NCBI RefSeq assembly: GCF_018687715.1
Contig: NC_056762.1
Span: 27,468,364 to 27,532,363 of the forward strand
Origin: Carya illinoinensis
Lineage: Eukaryota; Streptophyta; Magnoliopsida; Fagales; Juglandaceae
Length of the DNA: 64,000 bases
Direction: 5' to 3'
The translations under genes and the position numbers were made by a program. This document shows positions 11,401-22,541 of this stretch, piece by piece; within the stretch, counting starts at the first letter, position 1; every line of letters starts with the position of its first letter. A model generated the notes under the pieces. The model worked only from the letters and a program-made list of their open reading frames with translations, was not told where the DNA came from and searched no databases.

Positions 11401-12955
11401 ACTCTTCTAGACGAACTTCTTCCTTGTCCAAAATGGAATCTATAAGAATCTTCATGACATTACAACTTTTTTCCCAGCGGATGCCCTTACATTTGGTGGG
11501 CATCCTCTTGGTGGATTGCACACGTTCACCACGATTACCTTTGTCACTCTTATATTTGCTTCTAGTAGACACAGTTTTCTTGCCAGCATGATAAGCCTCG
11601 TCATCACTGAAATCATCTTCATTCTCATAAGCATCATCACCGCCTTCATTACTGTCATCATGTCCAGATGAAGACTCTATTTCCTCCTCATCAACACATA
11701 AAGGGTGACTAAAAGTTCCAAGCTTCATTTTCTTCTTTCTCCATTTTGAAATAAAATGGGAACGGGTTCGTTTTGCTACATAATCATGAAGCACATTAAC
11801 AGAACCCTCTTCGTGATTATTAACGTCGATATATCTGTCACTATACACCACAAAGTCCAATCCATATCTCCTCATCTTGACCCCAGCGTCAACTCTTTTA
11901 GGCCTTCCTCTTTTTTTACGTCCTCTGTTCATATTCTTGCTTTCTGCAGCAACTTCCTCTTCCTCATCCTCTTGACTACTGCTATTCGAACTGAACTTCT
12001 TGGAACCCCCGCAGCTTTGCAATTGTTCCGCTTCATAATCGTCATCATCATTGTCATCTTCACTAGAGGACGATTCCAATGATGTCTCCAAAATAAATTC
12101 ATCACCATCATCTTCATCCACATTCCTTCTCAGCCAATCAGAGAGAACATTGTCACCAACATCCTTATCATTATTCCTCTTCGAAAAAGCCGATGCAGCA
12201 TCATCACCACCATCCTCATTCTCATTCCTTTTCAACAATCTGAACCGCGACCGAGTCCTGGCCGCCGTACCCTTACTATCCCTATCATTAAAAATTAAGC
12301 AACTACTCTCAACTTTTCCCTTCAACGATGAAATCATTTCATCACTATCCCTCACCCCATTGTAATTCAAAACACCACTTTCATTCACATGTTTCACACT
12401 CAAATCAGTCTCATCATCAGCATCAATACAAACAACACCCTCATCTCTCAGCAACCCCAATGTCAGTCTCGAAGAATTCGAGTTCACGCAGTCCAAACCT
12501 ACCCCTTCAGCCAAAAACACCACATCTTCCTCGCTATCATCCACCATAATCTCATCCACATTATCCATTCCCTCAAATTCCATCTTAGAACATTCCTTAT
12601 TCTTCAACCCCTGACTCTCCCTGCCCACCAAATTCATCGATTCACTGCCTTCTTCTGCGCAATCATTCACACGAATCTCTTCCACACTGGCCTCCTCACT
12701 TCTACCAGGCATAGAAACAGTCTCACTCTGAGTCTTCATTTTACAGTTAGCCCCTAATCTCTCAGACCAGCTAATGCCTTGAACCATCTCCGCCAATTTC
12801 TTCCTATTACCTCTACTGGGTACGCTTGGAGTGACCGAGTCAACCCCATTATTATCCTTCCTCTTCTCCTTCTTCTTCTTCTCATGGTACTCCTCGTAAA
12901 TTAGGGCTCTCCCTTGCCTGGTTCTCTTCGCTATAGGCAAGCTATAGTCCATCAT
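5429..12955 (-). CDS. CLSY3/4: CLASSY3/4-type SNF2 chromatin remodeler (RdDM)
   Basis: Three exons on the minus strand: 12955-11198 (586 codons), 8247-8089 (53 codons) and 7315-5429 (628 codons plus TGA), all phase 0 with GT-AG borders, giving about 1267 aa; Arabidopsis CLSY3 and CLSY4 are about 1400 and 1130 aa. The N-terminal third is low-complexity, acidic and basic, with a Lys-rich nuclear-localisation-like run near residue 25. The middle exon carries a Cys-x2-Cys motif in RCAFCSYVKMEIKYILP. The C-terminal exon holds the SNF2 ATPase: motif I HAPGTGKT (about 738-745), motif II DEGH (about 876-879), SGTPFQNN (about 903-910) and motif VI QAISRAHRLGQ (about 1158-1168). DEGH in place of DEAH is typical of the CLASSY group. 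By family knowledge these nuclear proteins recruit RNA polymerase IV to loci for 24-nt siRNA production. Intron 1 (8248-11197) is long and repeat-filled. Confidence 0.93.
7316..8088 (-). other. Intron 2 of the CLASSY gene
   Basis: Bounded by GT (reverse complement of 8087-8088) and AG (reverse complement of 7316-7317). AT-rich; no element or gene recognised inside. Confidence 0.75.
8936..9021. repeat. Minisatellite, about 28-30 bp unit x 3
   Basis: The word GCACAAGACACACA recurs at 8936, 8966 and 8994 with intervening ATGCACACATGC-like spacers, giving about three imperfect units rich in CA/TG. Confidence 0.7.
9061..9563 (+). mobile_element. 5'-truncated LINE inside CLASSY intron 1
   Basis: The element lies antisense to the CLASSY gene. 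It contains the end of an RNase H-like domain (GFMHVDIEMDSM and, downstream, EGNSSADFLAKL, stop near 9360), then a 3' UTR and an A-rich tail (AAATAAAATAAATAAATAAA). One in-frame stop is visible near 9157. It is flanked by a perfect 14-bp duplication GAGCTATCATTCTT at 9047-9060 and 9564-9577. 5' truncation, A-rich tail and long TSD are the signature of LINE target-primed insertion. Length is about 503 bp. Confidence 0.85.
10520..10738 (-). mobile_element. tRNA-derived SINE in CLASSY intron 1
   Basis: On the minus strand it shows box B GGTTCAAATCTCC preceded by GGGGGTATGCTCCCCCCAGG, a conserved body (GATTGAGGGATTTTC, GTGCACTTGCGGG) and a terminal A-rich tail (AAAAAAATAAATAAATAATC). This body looks like a common plant tRNA-derived SINE. 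The 5' box A is degraded and the TSD is not clear. Confidence 0.55.
10741..10856. repeat. Perfect 58-bp tandem duplication
   Basis: The segment beginning GGTATGCAAGTTCCATTC at 10741 is repeated at 10799 with no mismatch that I can see until about 10856, so it is a recent direct duplication inside the CLASSY intron. Confidence 0.9.
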
Positions 12956-13340
12956 CGGTCCTCAATCTTTCCTCTGAAAACCCAGAAAACAAGAACAAAA
13001 CAAAGGATAATCAACAAGCACGCATATTTACACAACACGCATAATACATGGAAAACGTACAGAGTACGTCAGTTACCGGGTGAGCCTTGCCTTCAACAAT
13101 CAATGCCTTATTCTTTGGGGGAGAGAGAGAGAGAGAACACAGAGAGAGACGGAGCAACAGAGAAAAATAGAAGAGAAAAAGGCGCGAAGCGTGCATGCAA
13201 GCAAGTGGCCAAAGGGAGTTTATTGACACTCAAAAAAAAAAAAAAAATTGGCGAAAAGATGTTGAACCTTTCGCCTTTTCCCAATTTTCCTTGCGACTCG
13301 AGAAGACTAATCAATTTCGTTTGAAGAGAAAAAGTTCAAA
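12956..13340 (-). promoter_or_regulatory. 5' UTR / promoter region of the CLASSY gene
   Basis: Directly upstream of the CLASSY ATG. Contains a GA/CT-rich stretch (GAGAGAGAGAGAG around 13119-13133), common in plant core promoters and 5' UTRs, and a poly(A) run near 13231-13246. No TATA box was assigned; boundaries are inferred from position only. Confidence 0.35.
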
Positions 13341-16300
13341 GTTATACAAAAATATTAATTTTTAATATTATTTTATTTTATAATTTAAATATTTTGAATT
13401 AAATTTTATATTTTATTTGACCAAATAAAATAAAATGAGATAATTTCTAAGAAAATCAGAACTAATACTCTTTCCACTTGTCTTACCCTGTATTGGATGT
13501 TCTAAACTTCTAATATATAAATATATATATATATATATATATGTCTTTTTCTCTAAATAATATAAATGTCCAATATTGAAGGAATTATTTTTCTATTTTC
13601 AATAATCGATCCAACTGTAGTTGCTCGTCATCCTGCCATAACTGCTTGCATGGCACATGATGGGTAATCGATACAAGAATGTGACTTAGGTTTGGTTGGT
13701 AAGTTAGAATTTTTATCTCAAATTTAAAATTTTTATCTCATGATTATAATTTTTTTAAATTTTAATATAAAATATAATAAATAATTTAATTTTTTTAAAT
13801 TTAAATTTAAAATTTTTAAATCTTAATACAATAATAATATTAAAATATAATATTTTAATCTTTTATCTTAAAACTCAAAATTTTCAATGATCAAACCAAA
13901 TCTATTGATCTAAGGAGATCTGGTTCTAATGATGATGAACTAACAGATTTGATGTTGATAGTGCTGTACTACCTTGAAAAGGCAAATCAACACAGATATA
14001 ACAAGAAAATGTGAAGATTTTGAGAATTTAAACAATATTGCACATATTTCAATATTTTAGCCATAATTTTAAGGGAATTGACACAAATCGTGGTCACTAT
14101 GTTATGCCTAGTTGTTCTCGTTTCAATATTGATATTAGCCATTTTTCCTTACGAACCAACAATTTAAGTTAATTATTTTTTATTTTTATAGTAATATTTT
14201 GTTGTTATCTTTAAAGATGATTTTTATTTCGATTTGGTTTATATTCTTGGCGAGAATATTATTTTATTACGTATGTTATTATTTTAGGCAACAATTGAGA
14301 TTTTACTTTTTTAAGGCAAAATTCTTGCCTTACATATTTGAGTTCAACTTGTAAGTTTCAACTTATTATTAATAAACTCTATTCTCATAATTTTCTCTCC
14401 ATATTACATCTTTTTTTAGTTTCAATCTCAAATTCTTGTTAATTAACTAGCTTTTAGAAGAATAACGCTTTCAGAATAATTGTTATTCTGCTCGGCGTTA
14501 TTAACTAAACAATGGAATCAAAATTATAGTGTAGTCATGTATGGCACATGACCTCTATTGATGTTTCTCATTTGGTGGCCAAATGATAGAAAAGATAATA
14601 AATTGGAGCATCATATTACAAAAGCTGAGATAATTTAAGAGTGAATGATACATTTTCTTTCTTAAGATATTCTTTACATATGTACACCTTCGTGTGAAAA
14701 GAAATAAATTAAAATTATATTAAAAGTAGTTATACAAAAAGAAAAAACCAATTAATTACACATATTATGCAAGAATTTAAATGGAATTTACAAAGGATAT
14801 GCTTGGAGAGTGAGATGAGATAAAAAAAAAAAAATTATAAATAGTAGTAAGATTATTTGTGAATAGTAGAAAGATAGTTTGAGTTGAGTATTTTTTTAAT
14901 TTTGAGAAATGGGAAAAAAAGTTAAATAAAAAATATTATAAAATTAAAATATTATTAGAATATAGTTTGATAATATTATTTTTGTTTTGAGATTTAAAAA
15001 AATTGATTATTTTTTTATTTTCTGTTTGAAAATTTTGTAATAATTAAATTGAAAATATTGTAATGATTAATTTGAAAGTATTTGTATTTTAATTAAGATT
15101 AAAAATAAGATAAGATAGAAATAAAATTAGATAAAAATCTTGAGATAAAATTTTTTTCAAACAAACTCTTAAATTAAAGTCCAAACATAATAAATAAGAG
15201 ACCTTCGTTATTTTTTTATTAATTTAAATTATGTTTAGATAATGAAAATATTTTATCTTATATTATTTTATAATTATAATTTTTTAAAATTTTTATATAA
15301 AATATATATAATAAATAATTTAATTTTTTAAAATTAATAATATTTTATTTAATTTTTTAATTTTTATCTAAAAATCATGACATTTTTCTGATTCCATAAT
15401 TCCAATCTCTTTTTTTACAAAAAACTTTTGTAGGTACCAATTTACTTTCTGTTTAAATAAAAGTTATTTTTTAAAAGATTGAAAAAAGCTGCCATTGTAC
15501 AAAAGGAGACAATTAGGGACGAGTCAGAACTTTTTATATTTTTAGTAACGGAAGGTTTAGGGCATATCAGGGACGACTGGGGATCTGTAAAGGTCATAGT
15601 ACGCAGGCGACAATTCACAATAAATGAATAGGATCCTCCTGATGCTGACCCTTTCACTCTCCAACTGTATCTTTTTCGATAGAATCGGAGAAAATCTCTG
15701 ATCCACTCTTCCTTTTTCTGAATTGCCGTACGCACAGACCAGAAAGATCTTTTGAAATTGAATTGAAAAGATACCAATTAATTAATTAATTAATAAATAA
15801 ATATGGCATGCTCCTTTCTGCATTGGAAATCATAGGGCAGCAGCAGACCCCAGCCTTTCGATGCAGTAATCTGTAATTCTATATTGAATTCGAAATTCGC
15901 CAATTTAATGTTGTTCGGATTCTGGCTTTTTCGTTTTCACTTTTTATTTCAATTTAATTTATTTAATTATTATAATTTTTTTAAAATTTTTTATATAAAA
16001 TAAAAAAAATTAATTCAATTTTTTAAATATCAAATCAAAAATTATATTAAAAAAATATATTATATTTAGTTTTTAATTTTAATCTCAACTTATTTTTATC
16101 TCAACTATGAAAACAAATTAGACAAAGCTATGATTAAATTATTAGATTTGATACAAAAATCATTTCATATCATTTATTTATTATAATTTTTTTTTATTAA
16201 AGGTCTGATGACTTGATGACATATGATCTAATTTTTCAAATAAAAAATCTAAGTTCGAAACCTCCATCCCTCTTTAATAAAAAAATATTGTAATTTTTTT

Positions 16301-16892
16301 AAATTTTTATATAAAATATAATAAATAATCTAATTTTTTCAAATCTCAAAACAATCATAATATTAAAAATTAATATTTTAATAATATTTTATTAAACTTT
16401 TATTTCAACTCACTATCTAAATCTCTGTTAAATCCTTTTTTTTTTACTCTCTCTTTTCTCTTTAAAAGTTCAGTCATCCAAATCACTTTTGAGTTTAAGA
16501 GAAAAGGCCAATGCTTCTCCTCCGTCAAATTGTCGTCCTTCTATAGTCGCACTATACCATTGAAAAAGTTTCAATAATCTCATCATTTTAGAGGTACTTT
16601 CTTCTTACTTTATAAATTTCTGTTTGGTTGCCAAGAAATAAGGAAAAGAAACTGCAACAAAGCTAGATTATCGATCAAGTTTGGTTAAAATAGTGTTGAT
16701 TTTGAATGAATTCTTCTTTTTCTATAAATTTTATCCATTTTACGGACATATATACTTTCTCTATGGACGAGTTGCTCAACAAAAATGAGAGTTTGGCCCT
16801 TTTGTTTTTGATAATTAATTAATTAATTTTTTAAGAGGTCTTTCATTCCATTTTCCCTTAATTGTCGTAGTGTGAGGGCTTAAGATTGGTAG
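13341..16892. other. AT-rich intergenic region with MITE-like copies
   Basis: No gene recognised. Several similar AT-rich units (about 13690-13905, 14810-15175, 15228-15385, 15945-16115, 16255-16430) share the words TTTTTATCTCA, ATAATTATAATTTTTTTAAA, TATAAAATATAATAAATAATTTAATTTTT and ATAATATTAAAATATAATATTTTAAT. A TA microsatellite lies at about 13515-13542. Confidence 0.6.
13690..13905. mobile_element. AT-rich MITE-like copy
   Basis: Inverted ends GGTTTGGTTGGTAAG and GATCAAACCAAATC bracket an AT-rich body shared with other copies in this window. TSD not resolved. Confidence 0.5.
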
Positions 16893-19800
16893 AAATTAAG
16901 TTTTTATTTTTAATCATCAGAATAATACCTTTCATTCATTTCATCAAAAATGTGCAAATAATAGCACCTGGTTACAAGCTCTCAAAAACATCTCAAAATC
17001 TCTACATTATAGCAAAGTTCTGTCTCTAGTGATGAGACTAGCAATCTCAGCAGGACCCTCTTCAATCCAGCACCATTCACCTTCAATTCGCAAAGCTCTC
17101 TTGGCCAGTTCATGAGCCACACTATTGGCTTCTCTATGTATGAACTGCACTGACCAGTCAAGTCGATTAAGTAGCCTGCCACGCATGTCTTTAAACAGCT
17201 GATCCATCCAAGCAACAGCTTCCTTTTCCTCTGTCACCCCTTTAATGATTCTTTCAGCATCTCCTTCATAGACTACATTTCTTATACCCATCTCTACTGC
17301 AAGATCCATAGCCTTCCAAAGCCAGCAGCTTCAGCCATATCAGAAGTGCCACTGAACAGCCTTGAAGTACTGAAGGAAAACAGAAGTTCCCCCAAATGAT
17401 TTCTTGCTACTATGCCTAATCCCATTATGTTTCCAACTTTGTCTATAGCCGCATCAAAATTAAGTTTAGACACTCCCACATCAGGTGGCTTCCACTTAGT
17501 ATCCTTTCTCCTGACTGGACTAGGGACCTTAATCTGGATCATATCAGCTCGAGATGCTTGAAAGCACCTAAGGCTTGATATGGCATTAGTGACCACTCTG
17601 CTGGGACTCTCAAATTTTCCTTCAAATATCAATTGATTCCTTCTATACCATAAGCCTCTCAAGATCATAAAAATCTCCTCTACTTTGTTTTTCTGCAACC
17701 TGTCCTGCATATTAGTCCAGATTTTGTAGAAATCCCTCTCTACACAGATCCACTTCTGCAAGCCACTCTCCTTTTCTGCCCACACATCTGAAGCAGCTGG
17801 GCACGACCATAACACATGACCAATAGTCTCCTTATGTAAACCACAGATTGGACAAGAAGCATCCTTAAGAATTCTCTTCATACAAAAATTATGCTTTGTT
17901 GGCAAGATGCTGTTTACAGCCTTCCATAAGAATTGTTTAGCAGAGTTTGGAACAGCAAGATTCCATATTCCTTCCCAAACCTTTTTCTGGGCTTATCTGT
18001 TTGAGCACTCACCAATCCCCTCTCTGACCATGTCATTACACAGGTGATATGCACTCTTCACAGTAAACCTTCCATCCTTGGTGTAACCCCATAGCATTTT
18101 ATCTTCCTCTCCATACCAACTCAATGGTAGACTATAAATTTGGGCAGCTTCATTTCTACTAAAAATTTCACCAACCAACACCTCATTCCAGCAATGTATA
18201 TCCTCAAAGATAAGAGAGCTCACCTTAGAGTCAACCTCTAACCGATTGACTGGGGATCTTACCATAAAACCTGCTGCATCGGGAAGCCATCTATCATTCC
18301 AAATGGAAATACTTTTCCCATTTCCCACTCTCCACACACAACCTGCTTTTACCAGGGCCTGAGCAGACATTAAGCCCCTCCACATATAAGAAGGTTTGTA
18401 ACCAATCTTAGCCTCAACAAAATGGCCTGTCTTGTAATACTTTTCCTTAAAGATCCTTGCTGCCAATGAATCTAAACTTGTTTGTAGCATCCATCCTTGT
18501 TTGGCAAGCATTGCCTTATTAAATTTATCAATATCTCTAAAACCCATCCCACCCTCCTTTTTGTTATTACCCATTAAGCCCCACCCTCTCCAATGGATGC
18601 CTCTGCCCTCTTTATTGCCATTCCACCAGAATCTTGCAAGCATGGAATTTAGCTCTCGACTTAGTTTCCTTGGAAATCTGAATACATTCATGGTGTAAGT
18701 AGGAATAGACTGTAAAATAGCCTTGATTAAGACCTCTCTCCCAGCACTGGACAGAAACGAATTTTTCCAGCTACTAACCTTCTTCCACACCCTTTCTTTA
18801 ATACCTTTGAAGGTTTCATACTTGGATCTACCGATCATAATAGGAAGGCCCAGATATTTACCATAAACCCCCAAGGAATCATCATCAGCTTCTTGCAAGA
18901 TTTCCCTCTTAACTGATTCTCTTGTATTAGAACTGAACAACAAAGCTGTTTTTTGCCTGTTTAACATATGGCCTGAGGAGGCCTCATACAGCATAAGTAT
19001 ATCATGAATAGCTAGCCACTCCTCTCTACATGCTTTACTGAAAATCACACAATCATCTGCAAAGAGAAGATGATTGATACGAGTCCCACCTCTTGCAGCA
19101 GCTACCCCTTTAATTCTTCCATTAGTTTCAGCTTGACTTAGCATAGAGCTAAGTCCTTCTGCACATAGAATAAAAATGTAAGGAGACAAGGGGTCTCCTT
19201 GCCTTAAACCTCTCGTTGGCCAGAACCCCTCTCCCAACTTTCCATTAATAACAACTGAATATGAGACTGATTTCACACAAGCCATCACCAACTGGATCCA
19301 TTTTTCACAAAAACCCAGCCTCTCCATGATTGCTTTCAAGAAAGACCACTCTATTCTATCATAGGCTTTAGACATGTCAAGCTTGAGTGCCATGCTTCCC
19401 TCCCTTCCTTTCTGTCTTGTTTTCATGGTGTGTAGGATCTCATAGGCCACCATCACATTGTCAATAATTGATCTGCCTGGTACAAAAGCACTTTGCAAAC
19501 TAGAAATTATGTGAGGTAAAACATGCTTAAGTCTATTTACTAGGACTTTTGCTATAAGTTTGTAGAGAACATTACACAAAGAAATAGGTCTGAAATCATT
19601 AACAGAAATAGGAGAATCTACTTTTGGAATCAAGACAACATTTGTTTTGTTCAAGTCACTTGGCATACCTCCCCCATTTAGCACCTCTAGAACAGCCTTA
19701 CTCACTTTTGGACCCACATTATCCCAATGGTGTTAATAAAAATCAGCTCCAAACCCATCAGGACCAGGAGCTTTGAAAGGCCCCATCTGTTGTAGAGCAC

Positions 19801-20967
19801 AAAAAACCTCATCTGGCTGGAAAGGAGCCACAAGATCAGCATTCAACTACATTGACACTCTGCTGCTTATACATTGAAGACAAGCCTCAATATCTACTGT
19901 CCTCGGGTTTGAAGATGAGTAGATATTCTGAAAGTGCTCTTTAAAGGCATGAGCAATTTCATCCTCATTACTTCTCAAAACACCTGCAGAATCTCTGATT
20001 TGAGTAATGAAATTATGTTTCCTCCTTTGCATAACACAAGCATGAAAAAACCTTGTATTTCTATCCCCCTCTTGATACCAATGCTTTTTTGCCATTTGCC
20101 TCCATTTGAGATCTTCTTTTTGTAATAAAACCCCCAATTCCTCCTGAAGTTTCAGAACCTCTACTTCATTATGCTGGTTTTCTGCATTTTGCAACTGTTG
20201 GAGAATTGCTGATTTCTCTTTTATTTTCTTATCAAAATCTGAACTAGAAGATCTTCTCCACCTTGATAGTGACACTCTACTCAGCTTTAGGTTGTGTTGA
20301 ACAGTCCTGATAGAATCATCATAAGGAATCTCATTCAACCAAACCTCCCTAATAAGCTTTCTGCAACCTTCATCTTTACCCCAAGCCACTTCATACTTGA
20401 AGAATTGATTGCCCCCTTTAAAGAAAGGAGACTGATGACCATATGAGAAACATAGTGGTCTATGATCCGAGCTTCTGGCCACCAAATTTTCAACCTTTAC
20501 TGTTTTAAAACAGTCAAGCCATTCTTTGTTGGCTAGGCCTCTATCCAGTCTCTCAATTGTAAAGGTTGCATCTCTATGTTTGTTACACCACGTAAACTTA
20601 GAGCCAGTCCATCCCACATCAAACAGCTCCCCCATCTCTATGGCTTGCCTGAATTTGTTCATCTGAGACTCACTTCTCTCATTCCCTCCTCTTTTTTCAT
20701 CTCTTTCTAGAATTTCATTGAAGTCTCCACAAGTGAACCAAGGCATGTGATTTACAGGTTTCAGAGACACCAATAAATCCCATGACCCTTGCCTTTTACT
20801 AGCATCGGGATGTCCATAAAATCCAGTAAACTACCATTCAGTGTTCTCATGTCCAGTTTTAATCAAAGCATTAATATGAAATCTAGAATAAGATTGGATT
20901 GTCACCCCTGTTTCCAGCCTCCATAGTAACACCAAACCTCCACTTCTATCAATAGGATTAAATTAAG
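16893..20967 (-). mobile_element. LINE retrotransposon, 5'-truncated and broken
   Basis: The element body is 16901-20959 on the minus strand, flanked by AAATTAAG at 16893-16900 and 20960-20967, a short candidate TSD. An A-rich tail (T-rich on the + strand, 16901-16912) marks its 3' end. It codes for the tail of an endonuclease, then RT, a zinc finger and RNase H, in the order of plant L1-type ORF2. The first part of the endonuclease and all of ORF1 are missing, as expected of a 5'-truncated insertion of about 4.06 kb. Confidence 0.85.
17007..20956 (-). pseudogene. LINE ORF2 remnant (EN-RT-zf-RNase H)
   Basis: Read right to left: endonuclease C-terminal part (20956-19847; GDFNEIL and SDHRPL motifs), RT (about 19717-18300; FRPISLCNVLYKLIAKVL, FADD at about 19060), zf-RVT Cys/His cluster (CPICGLHKETIGHVLWSCP, about 17860) and RNase H (about 17470-17010; LNFDAAIDKVG). 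Breaks seen: stop TAG at 20831-20833, stop TAG at 19847-19849, stop TAA at about 19733-19735, and frame changes near 18000 and 17310. The RT frame alone is still open for 574 codons, suggesting moderate age. It cannot move by itself. Confidence 0.85.
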
Positions 20968-21909
20968 GCACACACATATCATAATGGGTAGTACTTAAAT
21001 GGGAGTGATGCGATTGGAATGCATGTTAAACTAAGATTGTATTAACAGAAGAATTGATTATTAATTTTAAAACTTCAACACTTGCAATTTGGAGGCCAAC
21101 AAAAATCATAATCCACATGGAGCGTGCAAAGTGCTTCTCTGTTTTATTTAGCGGACATAATCATTGAGTCCTCAATCATTGATAAAAAAAAATTGCTTAT
21201 CCCTACAATCATTGATTGTTAAAATACATTTCATGACTCAAAAAAATAAAAATAAAATTCACAAATAAGCATTGGATCTTCAACATCATAGTAGTTAAAA
21301 ACTATTGTATTTTAGTCACAACAACCATATACATTAACATAAAACTATATTAGTGCATACAAATGTTAAAAATGGATAGCACAACACAAATTACAACTTC
21401 AACAAGTTCCAAAAGCATTGAGATTATCTGCACCAATATCTTCTTTACTTGACGAACATATAGCATCTTTCGACATGACAAAGATACTTGTAGAGTGACA
21501 CTCCATAGTTGGCAAAAATTACTGTATATCATTCACATGTACATAAAAATCAAGTAATAAGCATTATAATATGCATGAGCATCTTCTAACTCATCGAATT
21601 TCATACTAAGACATGCCTCGATAGGACCATTATGTGAAAAAAATAGTCAATAGTTTGTTGTTTCAAATCATTTTTAAAACATTTTGATTCATTTTGATCT
21701 TCTATCATTTCGTTGTCATCTTCTAACCACGGTTTGCTTTCATTTTAGCTGGGCTTTCCAATGAACATCTCACCAATGTAGGCTGAGAACAAACCTCCTG
21801 GCGTCTTCGAAGGGTGAACGAACCTCTTTCGACATAGTCGAAGGGCCTGCAAACCACTCTCGTCGTCATTAAAGGGCAAAGTTAATGGTGTCGTCGAAGG
21901 TGAGATAAA
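20968..21909. other. Non-repeat flank between LINE and copia element
   Basis: AT-rich for the most part. The last 170 bp (about 21740-21909) are GC-richer, with repeated TCGAAGG/TCGTCG words, and might be old exon or UTR sequence of the locus the copia element landed in. No open frame recognised. Confidence 0.4.
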
Positions 21910-21914
21910 CAACA

Positions 21915-22268
21915 TGTTGAAAACCGCCTGCAGTGTAAAACCATTTCAGTACCGTTCTCCATTTTGGAGTATTAGGCGCCACCCATAGGTACCCACAGTT
22001 GCTGCAGCAAATGACGCCCCAATCTCTTCCGCAAATTGCTGCACCGAAATCAGAAATTGTAGCTGCTCTCTCCTATAAAAGGGAGAGCTCAGGTGGGTAA
22101 ATAAAGAGTGGGCAAATAACAAAGAGAAAGAGAGGATTTGAGAGAGAATTTGTAGAGTTTTTGTAATCTCGTAAAAATTCAGTAAAAGAGGCTCCAATGG
22201 ACGTAGAAAATTTGCTGAACCACTTAAATATCGTCTTGTGTGATTTTGGACAGGCCAGTGGCACAACA
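21915..22268 (+). repeat. 5' LTR of the copia element
   Basis: Contains a TATA-like CCTATAAAAGGG at about 22070-22081, a likely start of transcription downstream, and AATAAA-like words. Followed after two bases by the primer-binding site. Confidence 0.92.
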
Positions 22269-22541
22269 ATTGGTATCAGAGCTTTGGTTTCTCACTGCCC
22301 ATAAATCAAGTTGTTCAAAACCAACTTTTGATAACTCCAGAGTGTTCCTCGCGTCAAGACGAATCCGTTGCAGCAAACGGAATCAAAAACAGAGGTCAGA
22401 GGAGCCCACACACGCCGGTAGATCTAAGCCATTTGGAGTCCGATTTCAATGATCAAATAGTGATTTCCAACTATTTGGATTATTCCAGACTCATCCGTAC
22501 GGTTAGAATTTTAAAATTTTGTGTTTAACTTTTTTAAATTG

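Noticed and set aside
11322..12757. Several + strand frames of 70-120 codons
   Set aside because: Antisense shadows of the low-complexity N-terminal exon of the CLASSY gene.
15442..15777. 111-codon minus-strand frame
   Set aside because: No recognisable motif or splice partners, surrounded by MITE-like AT-rich DNA; likely chance.
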